DNA of 19,461 nt from Chloroflexota bacterium (GCA_021812735.1 JAKAMV010000078.1:1-19461), one strand, 5' to 3'. Numbered from the stretch's first letter, positions 7,378 through 15,083 are shown. Notes: generated by a model not told the origin, from the letters alone. Numbers and translations: made by a program.

Positions 7378-8780
7378 TACGAGTCGAACCCGATCCCCAG
7401 CGCGTCCATCGTGCGGAGGAACAGCCCCCGGTCGCCACCGCTGGCGTCGGCGCCGATCACCGCGTCGCGCATCCGGTTGACCAGCGGGGTGCGGAGCGGC
7501 TCGGGCGGGATCGGCAGCGGCGCGGACCGGACGAAGCGCAGCCGCAGCAGCTCGGACTGCGGCCGCAGCACGGCATCGCGCAGGATCCCGGCCGCCCAGC
7601 GCGAGGCCCCCACGCCCAGGCCCGTGTACCCCAGGGCGTAGTGGACGCGCCCGCCCATGACGTCCCCGAACGTGGCGCAGAAGCGGGTCGTGGTGTCGAT
7701 CGCCCCGCCCCAGCGGTGCGTGAAGCGGACGCCGTCGAGCTGGGGGAACGTGGCCGCGAAGTTGCGCTCCAGGACGGCGAACGTCTCCGGCCGCAGGTCG
7801 TGCGCCGGCGCCACGCGGTTGCCGGAGTGGTAGATCGCGTCGTAGCCGCCCCACAGGATCCGGTCGTCGGCCGACAACCGGAAGTAGTGGAACTGGTTGC
7901 CGCTGTCCGACATCCCGTAGCGGCCCGCCCAGCCGATCGAGGCCCGCTGCTCCGCCGTCAGCGGCTCGGTCATGAGGACGTAGTCGTAGACGGGGACGAA
8001 GACGGTCGTGAGGCGCCGGAGCCAGGCCGAGTACGCGGACGTGGCCACCAGCACGTGGCCGGCCTCCACGAGGCCGCCGCCGTCCACCGCGACCGACACG
8101 CCGCCCGCCCGCCGGCGCAGCCCGGAGACGCGGCTGTGCTCGAGCACGAGGGCGCCCCGGCGCTCGGCCGCCGTCGCCAGTCCCCAGGCCAGCTTGGCCG
8201 GGTTCACCATGACGCACTGGTCCCCACCGGCCATCGCCCCGCCGAGCCACCGGGGTGACGGCTGGAGCGCCTGGACGGCGTCCCGGTCCAGGAACCGCAC
8301 CCCGCCGCCGTGCGCGGCGCTCAGGTCGGCGTAGGCGCGCAGCTCGTCCGCCTCGTGCGGCCGGGAGGCCACGAGCAGCTGGCCGGTGGGCTCGAGCTCG
8401 GCGTCGATCCCCTCGTCCGCCACGAACGCGACCAGCTCCGCCAGATTGCGGCGGCCCTCGTCCTCCAGGAGGTCGATCTCGTCGGGGTAGTGGAGGACGC
8501 CGTTGGCCAGGCCGTGGGTCAGGGACGCCTCGCAGAAGCCGCCGTTGCGGCCGCTCGCGCCCCAGCCGACGCGATCCGCCTCGAGCACCGCCACCCGCAG
8601 CGAGGGGTCCGTGTCGAGCAGCCGGATCGCAGCCCACAGCCCGGTGAAGCCGCCGCCGACGACGGCGACGTCCACGTCGTGCCGACCGCGGGCGGGCGGT
8701 CTTGCAGGCCCCGGGTCTCCGCTTGCCCACCAGTAGGAGCCGCCGGCCAGGGGACCGGGCAGAGGCGTTTCAGTGCGCAT
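7377..8780 (-). CDS. FAD-dependent amine/amino-acid oxidoreductase, PuuB/DAO type
   Basis: A 467-residue flavoprotein of the DAO superfamily, close in layout to gamma-glutamylputrescine oxidoreductase (PuuB). The N-terminal GGSYWWAS leads into the dinucleotide-binding strand VDVAVVGGGFTGLWAA (GGGFTG at about 42-47), then VLEADRVGWGASGRNGGF (about 65-82), the FAD-contacting segment diagnostic of this group. Near the C-terminus, FTHRWGGAIDTTTRF and ALGYTGLGVGASRWAAG complete the FAD fold. It should oxidise the C-N bond of an amine or N-substituted amino acid, releasing ammonia or an amine and reducing O2 or an acceptor. The substrate is not readable. ATG 8780 is preferred over in-frame ATGs at 8795 and 8861 because a TATGGT box lies just upstream. 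It diverges from the aminotransferase-iclR operon, which suggests shared control. Confidence 0.85.
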   Translation of the reverse strand: MRTETPLPGPLAGGSYWWASGDPGPARPPARGRHDVDVAVVGGGFTGLWAAIRLLDTDPSLRVAVLEADRVGWGASGRNGGFCEASLTHGLANGVLHYPDEIDLLEDEGRRNLAELVAFVADEGIDAELEPTGQLLVASRPHEADELRAYADLSAAHGGGVRFLDRDAVQALQPSPRWLGGAMAGGDQCVMVNPAKLAWGLATAAERRGALVLEHSRVSGLRRRAGGVSVAVDGGGLVEAGHVLVATSAYSAWLRRLTTVFVPVYDYVLMTEPLTAEQRASIGWAGRYGMSDSGNQFHYFRLSADDRILWGGYDAIYHSGNRVAPAHDLRPETFAVLERNFAATFPQLDGVRFTHRWGGAIDTTTRFCATFGDVMGGRVHYALGYTGLGVGASRWAAGILRDAVLRPQSELLRLRFVRSAPLPIPPEPLRTPLVNRMRDAVIGADASGGDRGLFLRTMDALGIGFDS

Positions 8781-8790
8781 GACGCCAGGA

Positions 8791-8796
8791 ACCATA
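8791..8796 (-). promoter_or_regulatory. possible -10 box for the oxidoreductase gene
   Basis: Read on the minus strand this is TATGGT, 10 bases before ATG 8780, which would give a leader of only a few bases. No convincing -35 lies 16-18 bases upstream. Confidence 0.35.
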
Positions 8797-8831
8797 CCAT
8801 CGGATCCCGGCCTGTTTGCGCGAATGCCGTG

Positions 8832-8871
8832 CGATATTCGAGCATGACCGGCGATTCGCAAACGATATTCG
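8832..8871. repeat. two copies of CGATATTCG in the divergent promoter region
   Basis: Identical 9-base, partly palindromic sites at 8832-8840 and 8863-8871, spaced 31 bases (about three helical turns) on centre. Both lie in unusually AT-rich sequence for this window, directly upstream of the TTGACG -35 box. They are candidate sites for a regulator of the divergent pair. Confidence 0.4.
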
Positions 8872-8873
8872 TG

Positions 8874-8902
8874 TTGACGGGCTCAATGCCCTGTGGCAGG
8901 AT
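8874..8902 (+). promoter_or_regulatory. promoter for the aminotransferase-iclR operon
   Basis: TTGACG (8874-8879), then 17 bases, then CAGGAT (8897-8902). Transcription should start near 8909, just before the inverted repeat at 8913-8931. The leader to ATG 9033 is about 124 bases. Confidence 0.45.
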
Positions 8903-8912
8903 GGGTCGCATC

Positions 8913-8931
8913 CGTTGCATATCCCGCAACG
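8913..8931. promoter_or_regulatory. inverted-repeat operator candidate for the IclR regulator
   Basis: CGTTGC and GCAACG are perfect inverted arms around ATATCCC. The site begins right after the predicted transcription start of the operon that encodes an IclR regulator, where a bound repressor would block initiation or clearance. Binding by that regulator is inferred from position and symmetry. Confidence 0.5.
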
Positions 8932-9032
8932 CGCGCCTGGCCTGGCCGGGTGACGTGCGGGGCCCCGAGCGCCGTGTTGCTCCCCACCGGCGCGGGCCGC
9001 CAGGCCCCCGGGGTTGCCACCATGGAGGCATC

Positions 9033-10424
9033 ATGACTGCCGAGCCCACCACCCGTCCCGCGCCCGCGCTTGCCCGCGCCAAGCAGATCGAGATGTACCA
9101 CCGCGCACTCAAGACCCTGCCCGGTGGTACCGACTCGAACTTCCGCGCGTGGGGCGAAGACACCATCTACGTGGATCGCGGCCGGGGCGGCCGGGTCTGG
9201 GACCTTGACGGCAACGAGTACATCGACCTCCGGATGGGCTACGGCCCGGTGATCCTGGGCCACGCAGATCCGAGGGTTGACGACTTCGTCAGCGAGCGCA
9301 TGCGCATGGGCGTCTCCTTCTCGCTGACCAGCGAGGACGAGGTCGTCGCCATGGAGACCGTCAAGCAGCTGGTCCCGTGGGTGGGCAAGGTGCGCATGAC
9401 GGTGTCGGGCACCGAGGCCACCATGCACGCGATGCGGGTGGCGCGCGCCTACACGGGCAAGACGAAGATCGTGAAGTTCGAGGGCCAGTACCACGGCGTG
9501 CACGACTACGCCCTGGTCAGCGTGGCGCCGAACAAGATGTCTGACCTCGGTGCGGAGGACAACCCGGTCGGCCTGGTGTGGGGCCGCGGCATCCCCGAGG
9601 TCATCACCAAGACGATCGTCCCCGCCCGCTTCAACAACATCGAGTTCCTGCGCAACCTGTTCCAGCGCGAGGGCGACGACATCGCCGCGGTGATCGTGGA
9701 ACCGGTGCTGGGCAACGCGGCCGGCATCCTGCCCCAGCCCGGCTTCCACAAGGCCCTGCGCGCCCTGACCGAGGAGTTCGGCATCCTGCTGATCTTCGAC
9801 GAGGTCAAGACCGGCTTCCGCTTCGCTCGCGGCGGCGCCGCCGAGTACTTCGGGATCACGCCTGACCTGGCCACCTACGCCAAGGCGATGGGCAACGGCT
9901 ACCCGGCCGCGGCCTTCGGCGGACGGGAGGAGGTCATGAGCGTGCTGCCCGACAAGGTCAGCCACGGCGGCACCTACGCCGGCAACCGCGTCGCCGCCGC
10001 CGCCGCCCGCAAGACCCTCGAGATCCTCCGCGACACGAACGCGCTCGAGACCATCCGGGACACCGGCCTCCGCGTCCAGGCGGGCCTCAAGGAGGTCCTC
10101 GACGCGAGGGGCGTGCCGTTCCACTTCACCGGCCACCCGGCGATGTTCAGCCCGATGTTCACCGAGAAGGTCGTGACCGAGTACCGCGAGTGGGCGGCCA
10201 CCGACCACGAGCTGTACGACGCCGTGGCCGTGGGCATGCACGCCCGCGGGGCGATGCCCGAGCCGGACAGCCGCGAGCCGTGGTTCATGTGCGAAGCCCA
10301 CGCGCAGGGCGACACCGTGGACCGGATCGTCTCGATCTTCGCCGAGTCCCTCGGCGCCGCGCTCGACCAGCGCGCACGGCACCAGCCCCTCGCGCACGAT
10401 GCGGCGGCGGCCTACAGCGCCTGA
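9033..10424 (+). CDS. class III PLP aminotransferase, HemL-like
   Basis: A 463-residue fold-type I PLP enzyme of class III, in the glutamate-1-semialdehyde aminomutase-like subgroup. Visible signatures are LPGGTDSNFRAW near the N-terminus (as in GSAM proteins), SGTEATMHAMRVARAYTGK (phosphate-binding region), the PLP-nitrogen Asp in FDEVKTGFR (D256) and the Schiff-base Lys in TYAKAMGNGYP (K284). GGTYAGN further on also fits. The neighbours are a catabolic-type FAD oxidoreductase and an IclR regulator, with no heme genes nearby, so a catabolic omega-amino or beta-amino aminotransferase is more likely than true HemL; the substrate is unknown. ATG 9033 has GGAGG at 9024-9028, 4 bases away. An out-of-frame ATG at 9022 is ignored. 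iclR follows after 52 bases. Confidence 0.85.
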   Translation: MTAEPTTRPAPALARAKQIEMYHRALKTLPGGTDSNFRAWGEDTIYVDRGRGGRVWDLDGNEYIDLRMGYGPVILGHADPRVDDFVSERMRMGVSFSLTSEDEVVAMETVKQLVPWVGKVRMTVSGTEATMHAMRVARAYTGKTKIVKFEGQYHGVHDYALVSVAPNKMSDLGAEDNPVGLVWGRGIPEVITKTIVPARFNNIEFLRNLFQREGDDIAAVIVEPVLGNAAGILPQPGFHKALRALTEEFGILLIFDEVKTGFRFARGGAAEYFGITPDLATYAKAMGNGYPAAAFGGREEVMSVLPDKVSHGGTYAGNRVAAAAARKTLEILRDTNALETIRDTGLRVQAGLKEVLDARGVPFHFTGHPAMFSPMFTEKVVTEYREWAATDHELYDAVAVGMHARGAMPEPDSREPWFMCEAHAQGDTVDRIVSIFAESLGAALDQRARHQPLAHDAAAAYSA

Positions 10425-10476
10425 CCCCGCGACATCGCCGCCCTGAACCCGAGCCCCTTTGAGAGGAGACGCTTGC

Positions 10477-11247
10477 ATGACGCTCGACGGGAACGCCGTT
10501 CGGTCGGTGGACCGCGCGGCGGCCCTGTTGCTGGCCCTTGGGGAGAGCACCGGCGAGGCCGGCGTGACCGAGCTGGCGCGCCGGCTCGGCCTCCACAAGT
10601 CAACGGCATCCCGCCTGCTCGCCACGCTGCAGAAGCGCGGCCTGGTGGAGCAGGACGAGGACTCGGGCAAGTACCGGCTGGGGCTGGTCGTGATCCGGCT
10701 CGCCGAGCGGGCGGAGTCCACGCTCGACCTGCGGGCCATCGCCATGCCGGAGCTGGACCGCCTGGCTCGGACGACGCGCGAGACGACGGGCATCGGCGTG
10801 CTGAGCGACGACGCCTTCGTGACCGTCGCCCAGGCCGACGGGCCCAACCTCGTCGCCGTGGGCGACTGGACGGGTCGCGGCGCCCCGCTGCACTCGGTGG
10901 CGGCCGGCAAGGTTATCCTGTCGGCCATGCCGGAGCGGGATGTCGTCCGGCTCGTCAAGCGCGGGCTGGGCCGGTACACGGAACGCACGATCACGCAGCT
11001 CGAGCCGCTGCTCGAGGAGCTGGCCCGCGTGCGACGGCGAGGCTTCGCCACCGCATTCGGCGAGTACGACGCGGCGCTCAACGCCGTCGCCGCGCCCGTC
11101 TACGACGCGCGCGGCGGGGTCATCGCGGCCGTGGACGTCTGGGGGCCCGCGTACCGCGTGACCCCCGGGCGCGTCCCGGAGCTCGCGCAGGCGGCCCGCG
11201 AGACGGCGGCAGCCGTGTCCGTCCGGCTGGGGGCGACCCCGGCCTGA
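10477..11247 (+). CDS. IclR family transcriptional regulator
   Basis: A 256-residue IclR-type regulator of normal length. The N-terminal winged helix-turn-helix (residues about 8-70) has GVTELARRLGLHKSTASRLLATLQKRGLVEQ, with the wing ending SGKYRLG. The effector-binding domain (about 85-250) shows the family's HSVAAGKVILSAMPE and the RRRGFATAFGEYDAALNAVAAPVYD segment around the ligand pocket. Such proteins repress or activate small catabolic operons in response to a metabolite. ATG 10477 is chosen for AGGAG at 10464-10468; an in-frame TTG at 10459 lies in front of that Shine-Dalgarno and is rejected. It shares a transcript with the aminotransferase (52-base gap) and probably also controls the divergent oxidoreductase. 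A strong hairpin follows. Confidence 0.9.
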   Translation: MTLDGNAVRSVDRAAALLLALGESTGEAGVTELARRLGLHKSTASRLLATLQKRGLVEQDEDSGKYRLGLVVIRLAERAESTLDLRAIAMPELDRLARTTRETTGIGVLSDDAFVTVAQADGPNLVAVGDWTGRGAPLHSVAAGKVILSAMPERDVVRLVKRGLGRYTERTITQLEPLLEELARVRRRGFATAFGEYDAALNAVAAPVYDARGGVIAAVDVWGPAYRVTPGRVPELAQAARETAAAVSVRLGATPA

Positions 11248-11285
11248 GGCCGCCCACGGGGGATCGCCCGACACCCGATCCGATC

Positions 11286-11311
11286 CGGCCGGACGCCACC
11301 GCGTCCGGCCG
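11286..11311 (+). terminator. terminator hairpin of the aminotransferase-iclR operon
   Basis: A perfect 11-bp stem (11286-11296 with 11301-11311, core GGCCGGACGC / GCGTCCGGCC) and CACC loop, 38 bases after the iclR stop. It lacks a U-tract but is the most stable simple hairpin I found between genes. Confidence 0.55.
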
Positions 11312-11340
11312 TCGCCGTCGCGGGGCCGTCGCCGTCGCGG
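11307..11340. repeat. 17-bp tandem repeat, two perfect copies
   Basis: The unit GGCCGTCGCCGTCGCGG occurs at 11307-11323 and again at 11324-11340. It overlaps the 3' arm of the terminator hairpin and ends 16 bases before the -10 box of the channel gene, thus covering where a -35 element would lie. Each unit contains two CCGTCGC-like subrepeats. Confidence 0.7.
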
Positions 11341-11356
11341 GGCGCCCCGGGCGCGG

Positions 11357-11362
11357 TACGCT
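11357..11362 (+). promoter_or_regulatory. -10 box of a leaderless promoter
   Basis: TACGCT ends 6 bases before ATG 11369 and no Shine-Dalgarno lies in between. The spacing is identical to the boxes at 777, 2757 and 18226. Confidence 0.5.
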
Positions 11363-11368
11363 GCACCC

Positions 11369-12322
11369 ATGACCATCCCTCACGACCTCGGCGCCTGGCT
11401 CGCCTCCAACGTCGGCCCGTGGCTGTACGGGTTCGGGCGCGACGTCGTCGTGCCCGTGCTCCTGATCGCCGTCATCGCGCTCGTCCTGATCGCGCTGGCC
11501 AGCCGTGTCATCCGGGGCGTCATCCGCGCCGCGCTGGACCGCGAGACGACCGAGGGGACGGCCCAGGAGCTGTCCGCGGTCGAGGTCAAGAAGCGGATGG
11601 ACACCCTGGACACGCTCCTGACCGCGATCGCCAGGGCGTTCATCGTGATCGTCGCGCTGGTCATGGGCCTGTCCCAGCTGGGCCTCAACATCGGCCCCGC
11701 GATCGCCGGCCTCGGCATCGTCGGGATCGCGGTGGGCTTCGGCTCCCAGAGCCTCGTCAAGGACTACTTCAACGGCGCGCTGATCCTGCTCGAGAACCAG
11801 TACAGCAAGGGCGACGTGGTCACCATCGCGGGGGTCTCCGGCACGGTCGAGGATTTCAGCCTCCGCCGGACCACCCTGCGGGATCTCGACGGCGTGGTCC
11901 ACACGGTCCCCAACGGCCAGATCCTCGTGGCGTCCAACCTCACCCGGACGTGGTCGCGGATCAACCAGGACGTGACGGTGGCCTACGGCACGGACATGGA
12001 GAAGGCGACCGAGGTCATCAACGGCGTCGGCCGGGAGATGGCGGCCGACCCAGGCTGGCGCCGCCGGGTCCTGGAGGCCCCGCACGTCGAGCGGATCTCC
12101 GCGCTCGGGGAGTACGGCGTGACCATCAAGATCCTGGGCCTGGTCCGGGCGTCCGAGCAGTGGGCCGCCGGCGGCGAGTTGCGCAAGCGGCTGCTGGCCG
12201 CCTTCGCCGCCAACGGGATCGAGATCCCGCGCCCCCAGCGCGTCGTCCTCGCGCCCACCGGGGCCCCCGTGGCGGACCCCGTCGGCCCGACCGACGAGGA
12301 CCTGGCCGCCGACAGCGACTGA
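11369..12322 (+). CDS. mscS: MscS-type small-conductance mechanosensitive channel
   Basis: A 317-residue MscS-family channel. Predicted membrane helices are at about 24-46, 84-105 and 107-138. The third carries the pore signature GPAIAGLGIVGIAVGFGSQS, with Ala/Gly packing, followed by LVKDYFNGALILLENQYSKGD, which leads into the beta domain (VVTIAGVSGTVEDFSLRRTTLRDLDG). HTVPNGQI and the C-terminal alpha/beta vestibule domain follow. It opens under membrane tension during hypoosmotic shock to release solutes from the cytoplasmic membrane. The last 25 residues are acidic and unordered. The ATG is probably leaderless, with TACGCT 6 bases before it. It stands alone between the iclR operon and the acetyl-CoA synthetase gene. 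Confidence 0.92.
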   Translation: MTIPHDLGAWLASNVGPWLYGFGRDVVVPVLLIAVIALVLIALASRVIRGVIRAALDRETTEGTAQELSAVEVKKRMDTLDTLLTAIARAFIVIVALVMGLSQLGLNIGPAIAGLGIVGIAVGFGSQSLVKDYFNGALILLENQYSKGDVVTIAGVSGTVEDFSLRRTTLRDLDGVVHTVPNGQILVASNLTRTWSRINQDVTVAYGTDMEKATEVINGVGREMAADPGWRRRVLEAPHVERISALGEYGVTIKILGLVRASEQWAAGGELRKRLLAAFAANGIEIPRPQRVVLAPTGAPVADPVGPTDEDLAADSD

Positions 12323-12330
12323 CCGGTCAG
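12319..12330. repeat. 12-bp perfect palindrome at the channel gene's stop
   Basis: CTGACCGGTCAG overlaps the TGA stop (12320-12322). It has no loop and so is more like a protein-binding site than a terminator. It may be chance in this composition. The remaining gap to the next gene holds only that gene's promoter and Shine-Dalgarno. Confidence 0.3.
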
Positions 12331-12432
12331 CTCGACCGGGCGGCGCGGCAGCCCGACTGGCCGGGCGACAGGCCCGCCGCCGCTTCCGTCGCCGCGCCGG
12401 CGTCTGCCGACGGCTCCCGGCGCGCCCGCGCG

Positions 12433-12466
12433 TAGAATGTCGGGCACCCAGTGTGGCAGCGGGAGG
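12433..12466 (+). promoter_or_regulatory. promoter -10 box and Shine-Dalgarno of the acetyl-CoA synthetase gene
   Basis: TAGAAT (12433-12438) predicts a start of transcription near 12445. The short leader carries GGGAGG (12461-12466), 6 bases before GTG 12473. The in-frame ATG at 12437 lies inside the -10 box and cannot be the start of this transcript. Confidence 0.5.
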
Positions 12467-12472
12467 TTCCGG

Positions 12473-14440
12473 GTGAGCGACGCGTCCCAGGCCCAGGGCG
12501 GGCCGGAGATCGAGAACCTCTTTGTCGAGCGCCGGCTGTTCCCGCCGGACCCGGCCTTCGCGGCCCGTGCCAACGCCACCGCCGCCCTGTACGAGGAGGC
12601 TGCCGCCGACCCGGAGGGCTTCTGGCGGCAGCAGGCCATCGATCGCCTCTCCTGGCACACGCCGTTCGGCGAGACCCTCGAGTGGGATCTCCCGTTCGCG
12701 AAGTGGTTCGTGGGCGGCGAGCTCAACATCGCCTACAACTGCGTGGACCGCCACGTGGAGCGCGGCCTCGGCGACAAGGTCGCCTACCACTGGATCGGCG
12801 AGCCGGGCGACACCCGCACGCTCACCTACGCGGACATGATGCGCGAGACCAGCAAGGCGGCCAACGCGCTGCTGGAGATGGGCGTCCGGAAGGGGGACCG
12901 CGTCGCCATCTACCTGCCGATGATCCCCGAGCTGCCCATCGCGATGCTGGCCTGCGCCCGGATCGGCGCGCCGCACACCGTGGTGTTCGGCGGGTTCTCC
13001 GCGGAGGCGCTGGCGGACCGGATCAACGACTGCGGCGCCAGGGTCCTGATCACCGCGGACGGCGGCTGGCGGCGCGGCAAGAAGGTTGGCCTCAAGCACC
13101 ATGCCGACGAGGCCGCGGCCAACGCGCCGTCCATCGAGCACGTCATCGTGGTGGACCGCTTCGGGGACGGCGCCCACATGGTCCCCCGTCGCGACGTGTG
13201 GTGGCACGACATCGTGGACCGCCAGCCCGAGGCGTGCCCCCCTGTCCCGGTGGACAGCGAGCACATGCTGTACCTGCTGTACACCTCCGGGACCACGGCC
13301 AAGCCCAAGGGCATCCTGCACACCTCGGCCGGCTACCTGCTGGGCGCCGCGTTCACGCACTGGGCCGTGTTCGACATCAAGCCGGACGACGTCTACTGGT
13401 GCGCGGCCGACATCGGCTGGGTGACCGGCCACAGCTACATCGTGTACGGGCCGCTCGCCAACGCAACGACGGGGATCATGTACGAGGGTGCCCCCGACGA
13501 GCCCAGCTGGGACCGCTGGTGGCAGATCGTCGAGCAGTACAAGGTCAGCATCCTGTACTGCGCGCCGACGGCGATCCGCGCGTTCATGAAGCAGGGCGAG
13601 GAGATCCCCGCGCGCCACGACCTCTCGTCGCTGCGCGTGCTGGGCTCGGTGGGCGAGCCGATCAACCCCGAGGCGTGGCGCTGGTACAGCGAGGTCATCG
13701 GTGGGGGCAAGACGCCCGTGGTGGACACCTGGTGGCAGACGGAGACGGGGCAGATCATGATCTCCCCGCTGCCCGGCGTGACCACCACCAAGCCCGGCTC
13801 GGCGACGTTCCCGCTGCCGGGCATCGGCGCGGACGTGGTGGACGCCGAGGGCAAGTCCGTGCCGCCCGGCGGTGGCGGGTACCTCGTGCTCACGCGCCCG
13901 TGGCCGGGCATGCTCCGCGGCATTTACGGCGACCCGGAGCGCTATCGCCAGACGTACTGGAGCCGCTTCCCCGGGATGTACTTCGCGGGCGACGGCGCCA
14001 AGCGCGACGAGCAGGGCTACCTGTGGCTGCTGGGCCGCGTGGACGATGTCATGAACGTGGCCGGCCACCGGATCTCCACCACCGAGGTCGAGTCCGCCCT
14101 GGTGGACCACAGCTCGGTCGCGGAGGCGGCCGTGGTGGGCAAGAGCGACGCGATCAGCGGCCAGGCCATCTTCGCGTTCGTCATCCTCAAGGCGGGCCGG
14201 GAGCCGTCCGACGCGCTCGCGGTCCAGCTTCGCGAGCACGTGGCCTACGTCATCGGCCCCATCGCGCGGCCCAAGTTCCTGATGTTCGTGCCCGACCTGC
14301 CCAAGACCCGCTCGGGCAAGATCATGCGGCGCCTGCTGCGCGACATCGCGGAGGGCCGGGTCCTGGGCGACACGACCACGCTGGCCGACGCGACCGTTGT
14401 GGACACCATCCGGTCAAACTCGGGCAAGGCAGAGGACTGA
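12473..14440 (+). CDS. acs: acetyl-CoA synthetase (AMP-forming)
   Basis: A 655-residue enzyme that activates acetate to acetyl-CoA through acetyl-AMP in the cytoplasm. The N-terminal domain begins with PEIENLFVERRLFPP. The ATP-binding loop is YTSGTTAKPKG (Y270-G280), with Ala where Acs enzymes usually have Gly. GSVGEPINPEAW and DTWWQTETG follow; W421 corresponds to the Trp that restricts the pocket to acetate or short acids. The hinge is GRVDDVMNVAGHRIST, and the C-terminal lysine in PKTRSGKIMRR (K616) is the acetylation-controlled catalytic Lys of the family. Length and the K616/W421 offset from the enterobacterial enzyme agree. Propionate as substrate is possible. GTG 12473 was chosen for its GGGAGG. 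The downstream unknown gene begins 4 bases after the stop and is probably co-transcribed. Confidence 0.93.
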   Translation: MSDASQAQGGPEIENLFVERRLFPPDPAFAARANATAALYEEAAADPEGFWRQQAIDRLSWHTPFGETLEWDLPFAKWFVGGELNIAYNCVDRHVERGLGDKVAYHWIGEPGDTRTLTYADMMRETSKAANALLEMGVRKGDRVAIYLPMIPELPIAMLACARIGAPHTVVFGGFSAEALADRINDCGARVLITADGGWRRGKKVGLKHHADEAAANAPSIEHVIVVDRFGDGAHMVPRRDVWWHDIVDRQPEACPPVPVDSEHMLYLLYTSGTTAKPKGILHTSAGYLLGAAFTHWAVFDIKPDDVYWCAADIGWVTGHSYIVYGPLANATTGIMYEGAPDEPSWDRWWQIVEQYKVSILYCAPTAIRAFMKQGEEIPARHDLSSLRVLGSVGEPINPEAWRWYSEVIGGGKTPVVDTWWQTETGQIMISPLPGVTTTKPGSATFPLPGIGADVVDAEGKSVPPGGGGYLVLTRPWPGMLRGIYGDPERYRQTYWSRFPGMYFAGDGAKRDEQGYLWLLGRVDDVMNVAGHRISTTEVESALVDHSSVAEAAVVGKSDAISGQAIFAFVILKAGREPSDALAVQLREHVAYVIGPIARPKFLMFVPDLPKTRSGKIMRRLLRDIAEGRVLGDTTTLADATVVDTIRSNSGKAED

Positions 14441-14444
14441 CGAC

Positions 14445-15083
14445 GTGCCGTTCGGGTTCCTGAGGCGCAAGCCCCCCGCCGCCCCGCCGCCCGGCCCGGC
14501 GGCGGCCGATCCGGCGACCCTGCGCCGCGGCGCCCCGCGGGGAGTCGCGTTCACGGCCGTCACCGAGGACTGGCGCCTGCGGGGGCGCATGGAGATCTCG
14601 GGCCGCCTGTCGGACGCGCTCAACCGGCGCGAGGCGATCGCGATCTCGGGCGTCGAGTGGGGGCCGCCCGAGGCGGGCGCCACCCTGGACCCGGCGCCGG
14701 GCCTCAAGAGCGTCGATCCTTACGACCTGATCCTGGTCACGGCCGGCGAGGACAGCCTGCCGCCGCTCTCGGAGGCGGAGCGGGCTGCCCTGCGGGTCCA
14801 CAAGGTGCCGTACCTCGTGGCGCTCGAGGTGCCCCCGTTCCGCGTGGTCGGGACGGTGTTCATGCGCCCGGGCTCCGAGCCGGAACGCCTGCTGGACCGG
14901 TCCACGGAGATGTTCGTGCCCGTGGCCGATGCCGTGGCGAGGTTGGGCGACGCGCTGATCAGCGAGGAGGACCAGGAGGTTATCCTGGTGAACCGCTTCT
15001 ACCTGCGCGGGGTCGGGCAGGTGGACCCGGCAGACGGCGAGTCGACGGAGCTGCCGGAACCGACCCGCCCGGCGGTCGAGTAG
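14445..15083 (+). CDS. unknown 212-residue protein with duplicated beta-type motif
   Basis: I do not recognise the family. GTG 14445 follows the acs stop by 4 bases, and AGAGGA (14431-14436) inside the acs end serves as Shine-Dalgarno, so it is likely translationally coupled. After a Pro/Ala-rich start (residues 8-25), two segments look like diverged copies of one unit. Residues 43-70 read W-R-x-x-G-x-M-x-I, then S-D-x-L-N-R, then an I-A-I strand. Residues 132-164 read F-R-x-x-G-x-V-x-M, then L-L-D-R, then an M-F-V-P-V strand. The segment after the second copy ends in VILVNRFYLRGV. There are no membrane helices, signal peptide or Cys pairs. Similar short beta units occur in proteins of unknown function in Chloroflexota. 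A link to acetate metabolism rests on operon position only. Confidence 0.7.
   Translation: MPFGFLRRKPPAAPPPGPAAADPATLRRGAPRGVAFTAVTEDWRLRGRMEISGRLSDALNRREAIAISGVEWGPPEAGATLDPAPGLKSVDPYDLILVTAGEDSLPPLSEAERAALRVHKVPYLVALEVPPFRVVGTVFMRPGSEPERLLDRSTEMFVPVADAVARLGDALISEEDQEVILVNRFYLRGVGQVDPADGESTELPEPTRPAVE

Noticed and set aside
8781..8861. Longer N-terminus for the FAD oxidoreductase (ATG 8861 or 8795)
   Set aside because: The added residues are not family-like and would run through the predicted -10 box; ATG 8780 gives a normal-length start.
9033..10424. Calling the aminotransferase HemL (heme biosynthesis)
   Set aside because: The similarity is to the HemL-like subgroup as a whole. The IclR gene and FAD oxidoreductase next door and the absence of heme genes favour a catabolic role.
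12437..12472. ATG 12437 as start of acs
   Set aside because: It overlaps the TAGAAT box. GTG 12473 has GGGAGG at good distance.
11120..14239. Minus-strand open frame of about 1000 codons opposite mscS and acs
   Set aside because: It is opposite two unmistakable enzyme and channel genes, and its composition is that of a shadow frame with no recognisable domain.
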